64,000 bases of DNA from Conus ventricosus (GCA_018398815.1 CM031604.1:61482638-61546637); one strand, 5' to 3'. Shown: positions 11,726 through 25,090, counted from the stretch's first letter. Made by a program: numbers and translations. Notes: generated by a model not told the origin, from the sequence alone.

Positions 11726-11892
11726 GCATTCCGCAATGCACGAATGACGGGATACCATTGGTTGACACAAAGCGAAAGAAAATTTCAGGAAAATCACAAT
11801 CTTATGAGGAAATAATCCGATTTTCCGAAAAGATGAATAAAACCTTGTTTCAATGTAAATTTCAAACAAAAAACTTCAACATACGATGGTGA
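11707..11892 (+). CDS. Candidate first exon or small ORF, unknown
   Basis: A plus-strand frame of 61 codons starts at an ATG inside a GCAAATGGCGGACG context (good start-site context). It reads MADDTMSIPQCTNDGIPLVD and continues as a lysine-rich, helix-prone segment to a TGA. A GTAAAT donor-like site occurs near 11855, so the true exon could end before the stop. I recognise no domain and found no convincing downstream exon on this strand. It may be the 5' exon of a gene whose other exons are short and hidden among the repeats, or a chance ORF. Confidence 0.25.
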   Translation: MADDTMSIPQCTNDGIPLVDTKRKKISGKSQSYEEIIRFSEKMNKTLFQCKFQTKNFNIRW

Positions 11893-12643
11893 TATTTATT
11901 TCATGCTTCGGAGTCTCACACACAACAATGGGAATCACTGGATGTCTCACCCAAGATTGACAAGTCACAAGCCTGTCTGCTTTCAGCAGGCTTCTCTTGA
12001 CGTGCAGCCAAAAAACACAGTTCAGCTTAACACTGATTTCACGGAGAAAACGTTCCTACGAAACCGGAATATTTTTCTCTCCCTTGTCCTGATATCAGCT
12101 CAAAATCACTTTCATCAAAAAGCTATTCCAATCTGTTTAACAGCAGACGACTCGCTCTTTGCTCTCTTGGTCTCGTTGATACTTCCTGTTTCTATGCCTG
12201 GTGTTTATTGATGCATTGTGGGAACTATGACAGTCAGGTGATAAAAATAAATTGTGATGTCATTGAATCCATAAGTAGTTCATAAGAACGATTTGCTGTG
12301 TCCATTGCTATACCAAATCAACCTTCTTTTTTTTTCTTTTTTTCTTTTTTTTTTTTTAACCCCAATGGCCGTAGTGTAGAATGCAGCTCACACTTTAGCG
12401 GGAATTTTACTCCGGTGAAAATCTTTCAACTGTTTTCATATGTAACGACCGGGTGGGGAGAGGGGGGGGTATATTCAGAACAAAAGTTGGCACGAAAACT
12501 ATCGTTTTTTAATTACTTTTTTGTATAGCGACTCGTGGGAGAACACCAACCTCTCTCTCTCTCTCTCTCTCTCTCTCCTTCCTAAAAAAACTGGTTCACT
12601 CAAAAATGAGTAGGTCACCAGCGCGCATCCTTCTTGTAGAGAG

Positions 12644-12709
<66 letters not shown>

Positions 12710-13010
12710 AAAAGATCGTTTATATTTTTGTTTCAGTTAGTTGTGTATACATGTTTATACATAATTATGTAGACGTATGTATCTTGTTGGTTATCATATG
12801 GTATTCTTCTTCGAGTAAACTTTGACGATCCGAACACTGTTCATCAACAATTCCTCGGTTTGTCACACTGTCTGAATGCATCAAATGTTCTTAGTTTTAG
12901 CTTGCTCGTCTCTCTTGGTCTCTTTCCAAGGCATGGGCTAGGTGAAAACAAACAAACAAACGAACAAACAAACAAACAACCTTACGTATAGATCTATCTG
13001 TTACTCTTAA
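11893..13010. other. Gene-free, CT-repeat rich stretch
   Basis: No coding frame can be supported here. It contains CT microsatellites at 12551-12577 and 12645-12709, a T-rich tract at 12324-12358 and a short AAAC repeat near 12948-12978. Confidence 0.7.
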
Positions 13011-13026
13011 ATGCAAAGATCGTCGA

Positions 13027-13028
<2 letters not shown>

Positions 13029-13103
<75 letters not shown>

Positions 13104-13129
13104 GCAGCAACATCATCAATATCCTCTCT

Positions 13130-13187
<58 letters not shown>
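13029..13187. repeat. Compound microsatellite (ATC)n-(AAC)n-(CT)n
   Basis: Trinucleotide blocks of ATC (to 13072) and AAC (to 13101) are followed by a (CT) block at about 13130-13187. The poly-Ser and poly-Thr frames seen across it are translations of the repeat. Confidence 0.95.
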
Positions 13188-13188
<1 letters not shown>

Positions 13189-13311
13189 TACCCACTTTCA
13201 ATCATTCACTTCATCCAGCAGATCCTGCTTCTATGACCCGGATGTCACCTCTGTTCCAGACCAAAGTCTGCTGCCCCTACCTTGTTGAATGTTGCTGCTG
13301 GTGCTTCTGCT

Positions 13312-13690
13312 GGCATAGTTTTTCTCTGGAGGAGAAGTGGTCGCGTGCAATCTCTTTATGGATCATGCAGCTCGTGCATAGTTCTCTCTAGAAAAGAAGT
13401 GGTCTCGCGCAATCTCTTTATGCATCATGCAGCTCGTGCATAGTTTTCTCTAGAAAAGAAGTGGTCTCGCGCAGTCTCTTTATGCATCATGCAGCTCGTG
13501 CATAGTTCTCTCTAGAAAAGAAGTGGTCTCGCGCAATCTCTTTATGCATCATGCAGCTCGTGCATAGTTTTCTCTAGAAAAGAAGTGGTCTCGCGCAGTC
13601 TCTTTATGCATCATGCAGCTCGTGCATAGTTTTCTCTAGGGAGAAGTGGCCGCGTGCAATCGCTTTATGCATCATGTAGGTCGTGTATTG
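13312..13690. repeat. 62-bp minisatellite, about 6 units
   Basis: The unit contains AGAAGTGGTCTCGCGCAATC and TGCATCATGCAGCTCGTGCA. Repeat starts fall at 13318, 13381, 13443, 13505, 13567 and 13629, which is a period of 62-63 bp. The inner four units are nearly identical; the outer ones have diverged, as expected for turnover in the array centre. Confidence 0.95.
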
Positions 13691-13751
13691 ATGTGTATGT
13701 TCCTTTTTTTTTTTAATTCGTGCTGCTTTGCGTAAGCTCATGACAGGTTCC

Positions 13752-13985
13752 ACTGCTGGTTCGCCCAGGCAGAGTGGACAGGCTGGTTTGCCCAGGCAGA
13801 GTGGACAGGCAAGTTCAGCTGATCACCAAGTTTGTGTTCGCGGGCAGGTGGTCGCGTTAGGGATCTGAGGACTGGATGAAGCTGATGCTAAGAAAGAACA
13901 CATGCTGTATCTCACCCCCCAGCTGAGACTTCAGCTTTGTGGAGTGCATTTTTCCACCCCCCAGCTGAGACTTCAGCTTTGTGAG
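13752..13985. repeat. Two short tandem duplications
   Basis: CCAGGCAGAGTGGACAGGC occurs twice near 13765-13810. A block of about 40 bp containing CCCAGCTGAGACTTCAGCTT occurs twice at 13917-13991. Both are near-perfect direct duplications. Confidence 0.85.
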
Positions 13986-14837
13986 TGCATTTTTCTATCT
14001 AGTCCGGTGCCCCTGTTGGTCTTTGCCGGTTTCTGAATTCTTATGGCATCTTGTCTTTTTATGTTTGCTGCCCAAACCATTGTGGCATACCCCCACACAT
14101 CTCATTACTTCCGGTATGTCTCACTTCCGGACTGACTCATCCGAATATTCATTTTCTGTGAGACGTTTGGCTGGCCTCGCTATCATGCATAGAAGATTTT
14201 CTCCTCAATGTTCGGAAGTGATATTGGCCTGAACTGCTTTTAACCTAGCTCGAGTTCTCTGTTCTTTTGGAATGTGCACTCCATCAGCTGTCACCTACTG
14301 GATACTGATCATCACGTTCCTCCACGCTGATCTTATCGATGTATGGAGCCATCCAAGGACATTGGGACATTTCTCGCTCAGCAGTGCCGAGGCCAAGGCG
14401 ATAATATGGCTTTGGCCGGTTTTCTCCTCCCCACCCCCACTCCCACCCACCCCACCCCATCCCTTTTGTTGTTGTTGTTACTTCAGCCAGTGTTGGTGGC
14501 CTGCCATTGAACATTTTCTCTGGTGCTGCAGGGCCGGCACACCAAATTTAGGATTTCAAGTGGTGCTTCCTCCATTGGTCGGAACATATTTCCTCGAGGT
14601 GCTGTTCAGGAATTTGTTTGTCCACTGTCAGTGTCCCAGGCTGACAAGTTGATGAAGGGTACGCACAAGTAGAAATGACAACAAAACCTGGCCCCAGATG
14701 CCTTTGATCTTCAGACAGTGGGTGAAACAAACCTCAAAATCCGTTCAAGTTGAAACACGTAACTTTAAAAGACATTATGTATAGCATCTTTACATTTTTA
14801 CCATCTGCTGAACAGCTATACCATACATACAAACATA

Positions 14838-14861
14838 TGTATGCACTCACACACACACGCA

Positions 14862-14920
<59 letters not shown>

Positions 14921-14925
14921 GCGCG

Positions 14926-15002
<77 letters not shown>

Positions 15003-15005
15003 ACA
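14838..15005. repeat. Long (CA)n microsatellite with CG-rich interruptions
   Basis: About 165 bp of CA repeat is broken by GTGCGCGTGCGCGC near 14918-14934. Alternating purine-pyrimidine of this length with CG steps favours Z-DNA. Confidence 0.95.
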
Positions 15006-15613
15006 TTGTGGTGTCATCACTATTCTTTGCTAGGTTTCCAGGCTGAACAATGCATTGAGTCAATGCACAACTCGGGAATCCGCTAAGTCTTGTCCATGAG
15101 AATTTCATCTCAGTTCTTTTCTTTTTCAGTTCATCGTCTATTTAATCAGCTAGCTGCAGACGCTTCGCTCTGTGGTGACATGGCTCACCAGATGTGGCGT
15201 AGCTTATGCAGACCAGTCTGCATGCAGTACACCTTGTTCAGTGAAACTGAAACAAAAGATCAACTGACTTTTGCTTCATCTCCCGCGTGCAGCCACAACA
15301 CGCCCGTACTCCCAGTGATAGTGGTATTGCGAATGTGTAGCACTGATCTCGCCTTTCCAACATTTCTTTTTCAATAAAATGCTTTTGGTTAATTCTGAGG
15401 GCCATTGGACAAAGTTGCTTACAATCATCTGGGGAAAAAAGTAAATTAAAAAAATCTGTAGTATCTGGAGACAAATAAACCCGGTCTTTATTCTTTTACT
15501 TCATATCATCGTCAGTTTGCCCGTCAGGTCAGATAAATAGATCTGCTACTGGTAAGCTGAAGCCCAGTACTACCTGTCACAAGCTGAGTGCTGCTGACAT
15601 AGGGCCAGCCGGC

Positions 15614-15664
15614 CACACATACACACACACATAATATGTAGACGCGCACGTGCGCGTGCGCGCG

Positions 15665-15743
<79 letters not shown>

Positions 15744-15797
15744 GCACGCACGCACACACACACACACATATTCCAGAGAGAGAGAGAGAGAGAGAAA
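15614..15797. repeat. (CA)n with a (CG)n core and (GA)n tail
   Basis: A run of CG dinucleotides (15643-15672) leads into about 70 bp of CA, ACGC tetramers, and then GA repeats at 15774-15797. All long frames here are repeat translations. Confidence 0.95.
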
Positions 15798-15799
15798 GA

Positions 15800-16550
15800 C
15801 TCACCTACTACGCGACGTGTTCAAATGACTTCCAACAACATATGGCTGACACTTTTGAAGACGACAGGACTGACAACCAGAGATCGAGCTGTTATGATGT
15901 GGTACCTATCACACAAATGCTCTAGCTCCGGAATAGTTGAGTTTTACGTCCTCGTAGCGAAAGCTTTTAGGGACATGTCTTTCATTCACGATAGTCTTTG
16001 AATGATCAGGGTCTCTGCCGTGCCAGGTAGGTATGCTCCAGCTCCTTCACCCGACTGCTTATATAGCATCGATTGATTGGTTCCGATCACTGGTTACGAC
16101 AACGACATACCTGCTGATTCAGCAAGAGACTGAGTCACAGAGCTATGTATAATGCTTGTGTCTTATTTCCGAAAGAAGCCTATTGCAGGTCAACCAACAG
16201 TACAATTTTGCAACGCTAGCTGTTGTCATAATGAGTGGGTGCCAGAATTAGAGTGGAGGGGCAGACTATGACACTGACACTCCGTCGCTGACAGCCCTGA
16301 GGGCCGGCCTAGTATAATGACACGTATTGCGTCACTGCCATCAGCATTCTAGACTGTTCCATTCGGGAAAATCCGATGCGGTATTCTGTACGAACGCGTT
16401 CAAAAATAAAAATGACACTAATAGTATTTGTCACAGTTTCCGGTGCTGTTTATAGCGCACGGGCTCAACGTAAGCTACTCAGTATATACCATGAATGAAT
16501 GGAAAGGAATTTGAAAGGAACAGTCGTGATGAACTTGAGTTCGCACTATT
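15800..16550. other. Gene-free stretch
   Basis: I see no supported coding frame, RNA gene or clear mobile element in this interval. Confidence 0.6.
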
Positions 16551-16552
16551 CC

Positions 16553-16554
<2 letters not shown>

Positions 16555-16611
<57 letters not shown>
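16555..16611. repeat. (CT)n microsatellite
   Basis: A CT run of about 57 bp with no interruption. Confidence 0.95.
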
Positions 16612-16614
<3 letters not shown>

Positions 16615-16931
16615 TGTTCTGTGTGTTTGTGTGTTACACATACAAAAAGTTTCAGTTTCATCAAGGAAGTGTCATTGAGTGCGGAGTATTTTGTTTACTC
16701 TACACTACATCTGCTAATTTCAAGACTACACTGCGCACGATGTAAAGTTGATGTATAAATGAATCAATGTTTCATAGCTACGACTTCGCAGATGTCTGCA
16801 CATTAGCCTAACACGCAAACCTTGGGAATAATCAATCAGTTAATCAAGACCTGGGTATGGCTGGAGCACTCTGAAAAAAAAAGTAAAAAAAGGCTTTGTA
16901 TGTTAGAAGTTTCATCTCAAGCTGAGACAAG

Positions 16932-17393
<462 letters not shown>

Positions 17394-17399
17394 TTTAGG

Positions 17400-18254
17400 G
17401 GCGGGAGAGCGAGTGAGGAGATGGACACAGAAACTTCGGTTGATCGTTCTACATCTCTCATAAAATATAAACTTCCTCGTGGGGAAGATATATAGGCCTA
17501 CATCAGTGCCCCGAAATATTAATTGCAAAACATCCACACTTTGGGCTGTGTGACATTTCAGCTATATCTTGTCGTTCCAACTCATGCATCAAGTAAGGAA
17601 ACAGACCACTTACTGAACGCCGAGAACTTCCAACTTCAAAATGGGGGATCAGTTAGAGCGAGTAGAAAAGTGACACTCATATTTGTCAACATCTTAAAGT
17701 TAAATCTCACCCTGACTTTCCCAAAGGGTAAACAACACACTCCATTTAAATGCAGATTACAACAGCAACATACATTTCTCGTTAAACCAGTTCTGGAATA
17801 AACACGAAAGAAATGCCAGTGCGGCCACCGTATACGCTTGTTCCATTATGAGAGACATTAAAACAGTCATTTGGTATCAAGTATAGGCTATTGAAAGCGA
17901 GAAAAAGAGCAAAATGCTAATATTATGAATTCGATCGATAGATCATATACTTGTAAGCAATATAAAAATGATCAGCTTACAGGTTTTCACGAATGGTTCT
18001 ATACTTTATAATATAGCCTAAATGCTGGAGCAGCTTGTGTCACCCCGGCATTTTGGAAAGTTGCATACTGTTACGGCTGAATTAAAGCTTTCATGATAGC
18101 TTTAGATCATTAAACTAGCGAACGTTTTGATGATTTTATTTCGTACAGCCTTTTTGTCTGAGAAACAAACTGACGGTTTTATATAGATCTACTCTAAAAT
18201 TCATTCAATACAAAGACACGGCTCGACCTCGTTTACCATAAACACCATTCATCA
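17400..18254. other. Gene-free AT-rich stretch
   Basis: No supported feature is seen between the CA array and the truncated SINE. There are several short ORFs without coding character. Confidence 0.6.
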
Positions 18255-18263
18255 GTAAATGGC

Positions 18264-18266
<3 letters not shown>

Positions 18267-18311
<45 letters not shown>

Positions 18312-18682
18312 CCCAACCTCTGCGCCACCTCAGAGGCAGTGTACCCACGCCGCTCATTCCGACACCCCGTCCATAGATAGCCACAGCCCGGTCGGTCCCG
18401 CCGTAGCCCCGGCACCAGCAATCAATGTCAAGTCGTCAAGAGGCAACCCACCGGAGGAGACACTGCACTTCTGCCGAGTCACTTCGGTGGTGTTCAGTGG
18501 CGCCTATTCTGATCTAACATACGCAGGACACCACCTACTAAGCCCCCTACTGACGACAATAATTGCTTAGTCGCGGAGCCGGCGTGAGTGAGCTCTCCCA
18601 CCGGAGGGCGCTACCACGTCCGTCCAACGACAGCCCCCATGGACTCGCCGATACCGGTGACCCCGACGGAACCAAACCAAGG
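18267..18682 (-). mobile_element. SINE copy C, 5'-truncated, with 12-bp target-site duplication
   Basis: On the minus strand this is the 3' half of the long SINE found whole at 29250 and 45582. It ends in a poly-A tract (plus-strand T run 18267-18306), and the insertion is flanked by perfect GTAAATGGCACT repeats (18255-18266 and 18683-18694). The copy lacks the tRNA-like head and about half of the body. The duplication sits exactly at the truncation point, so the copy was born truncated, as LINE-driven retrotransposition produces. Confidence 0.92.
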
Positions 18683-19085
18683 GTAAATGGCACTATTACG
18701 CTTACAGAGTTTTGTTGGATACCATCTCACTGTGACATAAAAGGCAGTGGAATGGCTGAGAGAACAACTGAAAGAGGTGAAGAAAGATGTAAGAAACCAC
18801 AGAACTAAACTTTCATCTATCGGTTGATGGAAAGTACAAACTCGTGTGAAACAACAGCACGGGGAAAAGGTTTAACACAAGTACTGATGAGAAAAATCTG
18901 TCCCGAAAGAAAACAGCATTACCATTGAGATTTTATCTGAATCAATTTGCTGGCCTCTCCATCATATTATTTAATTAAGACTTATAAGATCTCCTATTTC
19001 CACTTAACAATGTATGCTCTTAAGACAAAGTTCTTTGAAAGTAAACTGTTCATAGAGTGAACAGACCACACTCAGTCACATTTTA

Positions 19086-19135
19086 TCACACACGCACGCA
19101 CGCACACACGCACGCGCGCGCGCGCACGCGCGCGC

Positions 19136-19183
<48 letters not shown>

Positions 19184-19206
19184 GCGCGCACAAACGCACG
19201 CACAAG

Positions 19207-19251
<45 letters not shown>

Positions 19252-19265
19252 CACACACACACACT
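19086..19265. repeat. Compound (CA)n/(CG)n microsatellite
   Basis: About 180 bp of alternating CA and CG blocks with strong Z-DNA potential. No gene is present. Confidence 0.95.
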
Positions 19266-20245
19266 TTCGATTTAAAGCAGAAAGACGTTAAACTAAACAA
19301 CACATCCACTCTGTCAGTCACGCTAAACACGAACGCGACACATGTCGGTAGCACTGAATGACTATGGCACTGCACAATGACTACACTGTTTTGCAAAAGG
19401 CGAGATGAAAAAGAGCAGGCAATTTTCTTTTTCTTATGATGAGTTTAACGTCTGAGACTCTTAAAGGGCAAACTGTTCCCTGAGCAAGGTCTAGGTCGGT
19501 TGGGGGGTCGTGGCAACTTGCTCCTCCTGCTGGCTAAAATAGTACCCATAAAAAAATAAAAATAAAAATTTGAAGCACCAACGGAATATCCGAGGTTATC
19601 TTCAGAAGTCAAGTCTGTTTTCCCCAAAATAATCGATTATTTTAGACAGCATCATGCTGAAAAGATCGTGAATACTGTTAACTCTGGGCAGTCCCTGAAC
19701 GTGCGTTATGTACCACGACTCTAGTTTTAATTTTTAATTTTATTTTTTTATTTTATTTATTTTTTTTAGCTAAACTGGTGTGAAAAATGGATGAAAGTTT
19801 CCTGATTTTCTTGGGAGTTTGTCCTCACGTCTGGAATATTGATCTGATAAGCAGACAGGAGAAGGATGATTCGCGTGCACGGCGTGTATGGTGTCGAGTG
19901 TCATTATCAGTTTTCCGTGCTGAGGTGTTTACCTTTTTTTTCTTTCCCTCTCCGTACTCTCTCAGTGTCTGGAACAACGGGAAATCGAAGCTGGTTGGAT
20001 CGTTAGGCCTAGTATGTGTTGTCTTCGTGGTTGAAGTGTGTTAACACTGGCAGCGCTGGAGGCTGTTCAGTCATGCATAACAGATGTACAACTGTAAACA
20101 TGGCCTCACGCTCGGCTATAAATAGAGTCTTATAATCAATATAAATAGGGCATACGTTTCGTCTGTGCTGAAGAGTGCTTGGTTGTGGCTCTCCGATTAA
20201 TTCTAAGAGAGATTACGCGCCTTGAAAGGTCACGGTTATTGTTTA
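19266..20245. other. Gene-free stretch
   Basis: There are only short ORFs, a T/A-rich tract near 19725-19768, and no recognisable coding or RNA feature. Confidence 0.6.
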
Positions 20246-20370
20246 GAGAGAGAGAGAGAGAGAGAGAGGGGGAGAGAGAATGTTGCTTTTAGCCCAGTCG
20301 ACCGCAAAGGACCATAAGGGCTGCCACTTCGCTGAGGCGGTGTAGCAGCCAATGCACTGCTGCGTGACCT
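20246..20370 (-). mobile_element. LINE 3' end, copy 3, beside a (GA)n tract
   Basis: GA repeats (20246-20278) abut a diverged copy of the LINE 3' end (ATGTTGCTTTTAGCCCAGTC at 20279). It extends about 70 bp further into the element than the other short copies. On the minus strand the sequence translates as PYGPLRSTGLKA, which resembles the C-terminus of a LINE polyprotein. Confidence 0.6.
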
Positions 20371-20589
20371 TTGAGGAGGTACGTGAAAAAACATATGATG
20401 AAAACAGTTTCGATCAAAATCCACTTCTCTTTTCTTTTTCTTTTCTTTTTTTTCAAAAGTAAGTTGGGAGAATATATGCAAGTTCATGAACGAAAGAAAA
20501 TTCACTAGAAGTACCGAGTCACTAATTTTACTCCTACGATGATTTTTAACGCAAAAAAAGAAAAGAAAAAAAGTTTCCAGTTGAAGGCA

Positions 20590-21410
20590 GGTTATCTTAG
20601 AACTGAAGAATGTCTTTGCCGTATAAGCAACTCGACGAAGGCTGTGACTGAAAACAGCTCATGACTGCCTTCGGCACAGCCACATTGTTCTTGCTAAGGT
20701 TGCCGGGCATGATGGAATTCGAAGCCATGAGACGGCTGATCATCTGGCCAAGAATGCCACTAATGAAGAGCTCTCCAGATCATCTATATTCCATGTTAAA
20801 ATCTAAAACCCAAAGTTCATAATTTACGTCAAAGACCTCTGGCAAGGGAGGACTGGAACATACAAATAGATAATAAACTTTGTGCAGATTCGTCCAAACC
20901 TGAAAGAATTGCCACCATCTGCCACTGGTGGCAGTGAAGAAGAATCAGTTTTGTGCTGACTACACAAAGGCCACTTTTTTTTTTTCCCCATATACTCGAA
21001 TGTTTTAGAAGGTGAGGATGCTCCATGGTGCATACAATGTGATGAGTCACTCACTATAGAACGTGTGGTCAGTGAAGTGTTGGGATTCGCATGACATTCG
21101 GCATAAACATTTTGCAGCAGACCGACACAAAGACCGTGTCCAGGGATGGTCCTAAGGATGTAATTTTTGAGTTTTTAAAAGATATTTTATTTTTAATTTG
21201 ACCTAAGTTTTTGTGTGTGTGTGTTGGAAATAGATTCTGTTGTAAGGTGTTTTGAAATTGTTCGAACGAAAATGGGGTCTCTCTCACTCTCTCTCTTTCT
21301 CTCCCGTTTAATTTGTATTAAACTGATGTGCACGGGGCCGTTTTCTGACGATGTGACAGCCCTGCTATAGTCCCCTGCTGTCGACTGGGCTGTAAACAAA
21401 ATGAACGAAC
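20590..21410 (+). pseudogene. LINE relic: RNase H domain to 3' end
   Basis: Broken plus-strand frames encode the distal part of a LINE polyprotein. VAGHDGIRSHETADHLAKNA (near 20699-20758) matches the RNase H motif G-H-x-G-I-x-x-N-E-x-A-D-x-L-A-K. Further on, CIQCDESLTIE (near 21030) and DSHDIRHKHFAAD (near 21083) match the Cys/His motif and helix common to RNase H-bearing non-LTR elements. The ORF is interrupted by several stops and frameshifts. The copy ends at about 21345-21405 with a diverged version of the same 3' end (AGCCCTG...TCGACTGGGCTGTAAAC) that occurs as short truncated insertions elsewhere in the window. That identifies those insertions as offspring of this LINE family. It is inactive. 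Confidence 0.75.
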
Positions 21411-22233
21411 AGACATGTTGAAAGCCAACGTCTATCACCCCTAAGCCTCTGCTTGCTTCACTGCACGTAATTCTCGGGAAACGGAGTTGACCAAGGCTTT
21501 CTGACCAGCTGTCTGTTATTCGAGGATTGGTGGACGGAGCACGAGACGTACATGAAGGGTTTCATTTGTAAGTTAATTTGGTCAACAGACACTTAAGACT
21601 GGGCGACAAGACGGGTTGGGATTTCGGCGTTGAAAGACAGTGTCGATCGCATTTCAGTTTTTGATCCACTCGAAGACCTGCTGTCTGTGGCCTGGCGATG
21701 CGGACACAGCAGAGGAGGACTAGCAGATGGTTAGACGATGTAGCCTACTGTAAGCTACGGGAAAGGATGGAAAAAAAATATTGTCCACCTACACCCCTAC
21801 GTGTTGCAGCATCCTGACACAAGTTTCATGATGCCAAGTGTCCTGCTACTCTCTCTGTATTTGGATGACTTGGACAGTCAAACTGAAGATTGAGGTCTCA
21901 AACAACGATCCATTTACCACCAAAAAACGTTACAATGTTTTCCTTCCGAATTCTAAATAGAAGAGAGCAACTGTCCATTTTTTCTTGGTGAGGTGTGGTC
22001 TGTAAAGACCAAAGAAGCTGACGTGCTGGGATGCTTTCAAAAACAGCTTTACAGTTTGAAAAGAATTGACACTCTGTCTCTATCCTGTTGCACATGACTG
22101 AGGATAGGGGGCTGGTTAAGAACTCTGATTGTCCGACGGTCTTTCTTGGCACCCGACGAAACGGTCATGAAACAACTGAGAATAAATTATCGATTTACCG
22201 CTCCAGGATAACGTGTACTCCTTTTTCGTAGAA

Positions 22234-22235
<2 letters not shown>
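21411..22235. other. Gene-free stretch
   Basis: No supported coding frame. The patch at 21700-21750 (CGGACACAGCAGAGGAGGAC) faintly resembles another LINE tail but is too short to call. Confidence 0.5.
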
Positions 22236-22237
<2 letters not shown>

Positions 22238-22313
<76 letters not shown>

Positions 22314-22395
22314 TGTGTGCGTGCGTGCGTGTGTGTGTGTGTGCATGCATGTGCATGTGTGCGTGCGTGCGCGCATGTGTGGGCGCACGCGCGTG
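22238..22395. repeat. (GT)n-(GTGC)n compound microsatellite
   Basis: Pure GT passes into GCGT tetramers and back. All overlapping frames are repeat translations. Confidence 0.95.
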
Positions 22396-22670
22396 CAAAA
22401 ACAGCCACATCAGAAAACAAGCATACAGCAATATTTACAACGAATACAAAGTGTTCAGATTACAAAACAAAACAAAACCGTTTAGAATGAAGCCCCATCG
22501 TATAAAGGTGTGCCATGCTGTATCATGTTATGTTAGGATGTGCCATGTGACGCAGTGTTTTTTTTTTCTTTTTTCTTTTTTTATAATCTGTGTTGTTTCA
22601 TGCTGTCATCAATAACTTCGCGCTTGTTAGTTGTATTGAAAACGTCATCCACGCAACGGAATATGTCAAT

Positions 22671-22985
<315 letters not shown>

Positions 22986-23228
22986 TCTCTCCCTCCCTCT
23001 CCGACCGTGCTTCAGTGCGGACTGGTATCCCTGTCCAGCGATATGAGGTAGCGGTACATGAATTGTTAACCTGTATTCCAAGGTAACGCTGAAAACGTGG
23101 ATTTACCGGGCTGTGAAGGTTCAGAATGGTAATGGCTGTCGGGATTTCGGTGGCGATTGTCGTCCTCTTCTGGACGAATGTACGGGCGAATACACCGACG
23201 CATGAGTGAATATTTGAATGGATCTCTG

Positions 23229-23265
23229 AATGTGTGTGAGTGAGTGAGTGAGTGAGTGATGAGTG

Positions 23266-23328
<63 letters not shown>

Positions 23329-23337
23329 TGAGTGAGC

Positions 23338-23399
<62 letters not shown>

Positions 23400-23433
23400 T
23401 TATTTATGTATGTATGTGTGAGTGACAGACAGC

Positions 23434-23495
<62 letters not shown>
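23229..23495. repeat. (GTGA)n-(GT)n-(GA)n compound microsatellite
   Basis: GTGA tetramers at 23236-23260, GT to 23398 with a GAGT interruption near 23327-23342, and GA at 23440-23493. Confidence 0.95.
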
Positions 23496-23499
<4 letters not shown>

Positions 23500-25010
23500 G
23501 GAGAGAGACAGCCAGCCAACCAGCCAGCCACACAGATAGACAGATAGACAAAAAGAGCTAGAGAGTTCAAAGGCGTTGCCTTATTCTGCCATGAATCCGT
23601 CAAAACAACATAAGGGACGAAGCAGTGAGACTAAATACGGAAACTAGGCTTCAATCATACAGTCAGAAGCTGGACAAGACAGATAGCATCAAAACGAAAC
23701 TGCAGATTGGACAAGGCAGAGACTGAACGAGACAACGCAGTGACAATCCAACTCCGGCAGTGACAGGGAAGCTGGAATACAAAGCACGAGGACAGAGACA
23801 CACTATCTGATGATGGCGTGTTATGCATGTCAGAAGCACCTCGTCAGTGGAAACCGCTGACAGATTCCCAGCCTGTTCTATGAACTATTCCTAGTCATGA
23901 CTTTTTCCAGGTAGGCCCACTATCAAATGATATCCATGTCGTACAACATGCAGACGATGTTGCCATGTGAGTGAATAAACATCTCCTAAAACACTCGAAA
24001 GTAATAAATCACTTACAAAATATTGATTGTCTGAAAGCTGAAAATTCATCATGCACACCAGAGAAAATGGGTTTGAACGTTCGGAATTAAAACACAATTA
24101 ATGCTTTTCAAAAATCCAACATCAAAGATGTCTCTGGTATTAGATGGCCACATTTTTACAATATTCACAAAATATAAAGTTTTGTCGTTTCCTGAACTAA
24201 TATAAAATAAAGTGACTATTTTGTTTCGAAATAGACGGCGGCAGCAAGGAAAATATTAAATCATTGAAAATAATCAGCGCTTACCATGTAGTCAAGGCAC
24301 AAAAACGTCACTGCATTTAGCCATCATTATAATTACATTTTCTCGCTATCCACATAGGTGGCTTTTTTATTATTGCTTCACATGATAGTTCCATACAAAA
24401 ATAATTAGTCCACACAAAAAGACAACCATGCAGTTCCTCACGGACTGGCAGTGGAATTCGTTTACTCAGTTTGGCCTTTAAAAAACAAAACAAAAAAGCC
24501 ACTGGTATCTTTACAATTTCAGAAAAACAGCAATCCGTAGTAAGGTTCCAAATCGTGCCCCTCTCAAAAGAGTAAAGTTTTTGTGTTCCCTTTTCTATAT
24601 CCGGGAAAGTTCCTGCAAGTTTAATACCCCATCATGAAACAGTCGCTCTCTCTTGCTCTCTCTCTCTCTCTCTCTCTCTCTCTACCATTACTTCTCCTTA
24701 CTTTGCATGCCTCTCACAACTCTGCTTTGAGTAATGATCCTTTCACAATCTTGTTCACTTCCAACACGCTGACATCTGCTTGAGACGAGGAAGACACGAA
24801 CGAAGTGCTTGTCACTTGCAAAACGCGCATGGATGTGTTACTGTCGCGCTACAACGAGAGAACAACGAACGAAGTCGCTTGCAAATGCGACAAAAAATAT
24901 GATTAACTGACTGCGCAACCCGGAACGAAACGCTTCCGGCTAAACTACGTAACTAACACACAGAAACTATACTTACCAACGATTACATACACATGAACAC
25001 ACACGTGCTC
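23500..25010. other. Gene-free stretch
   Basis: No coding frame can be supported. There is a CT run at 24647-24683 and otherwise unremarkable AT-rich DNA. Confidence 0.6.
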
Positions 25011-25012
25011 GT

Positions 25013-25089
<77 letters not shown>
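25013..25089. repeat. (CA)n microsatellite with ACGC start
   Basis: GCAC tetramers are followed by about 58 bp of pure CA. Confidence 0.95.

Positions 25090-25090
<1 letters not shown>

Noticed and set aside
13007..13391. Poly-Ser, Leu-Ser and Arg-Glu ORFs over CT/GA and ATC repeats
   Set aside because: Repeat translation; frames exist only because the simple repeat has no stop codon.
13312..13690. CRISPR-like look of regularly spaced repeats
   Set aside because: The genome is eukaryotic and the whole 62-bp unit is repeated with no unique spacers. The same holds for the 60-, 61-, 65- and 146-bp arrays.
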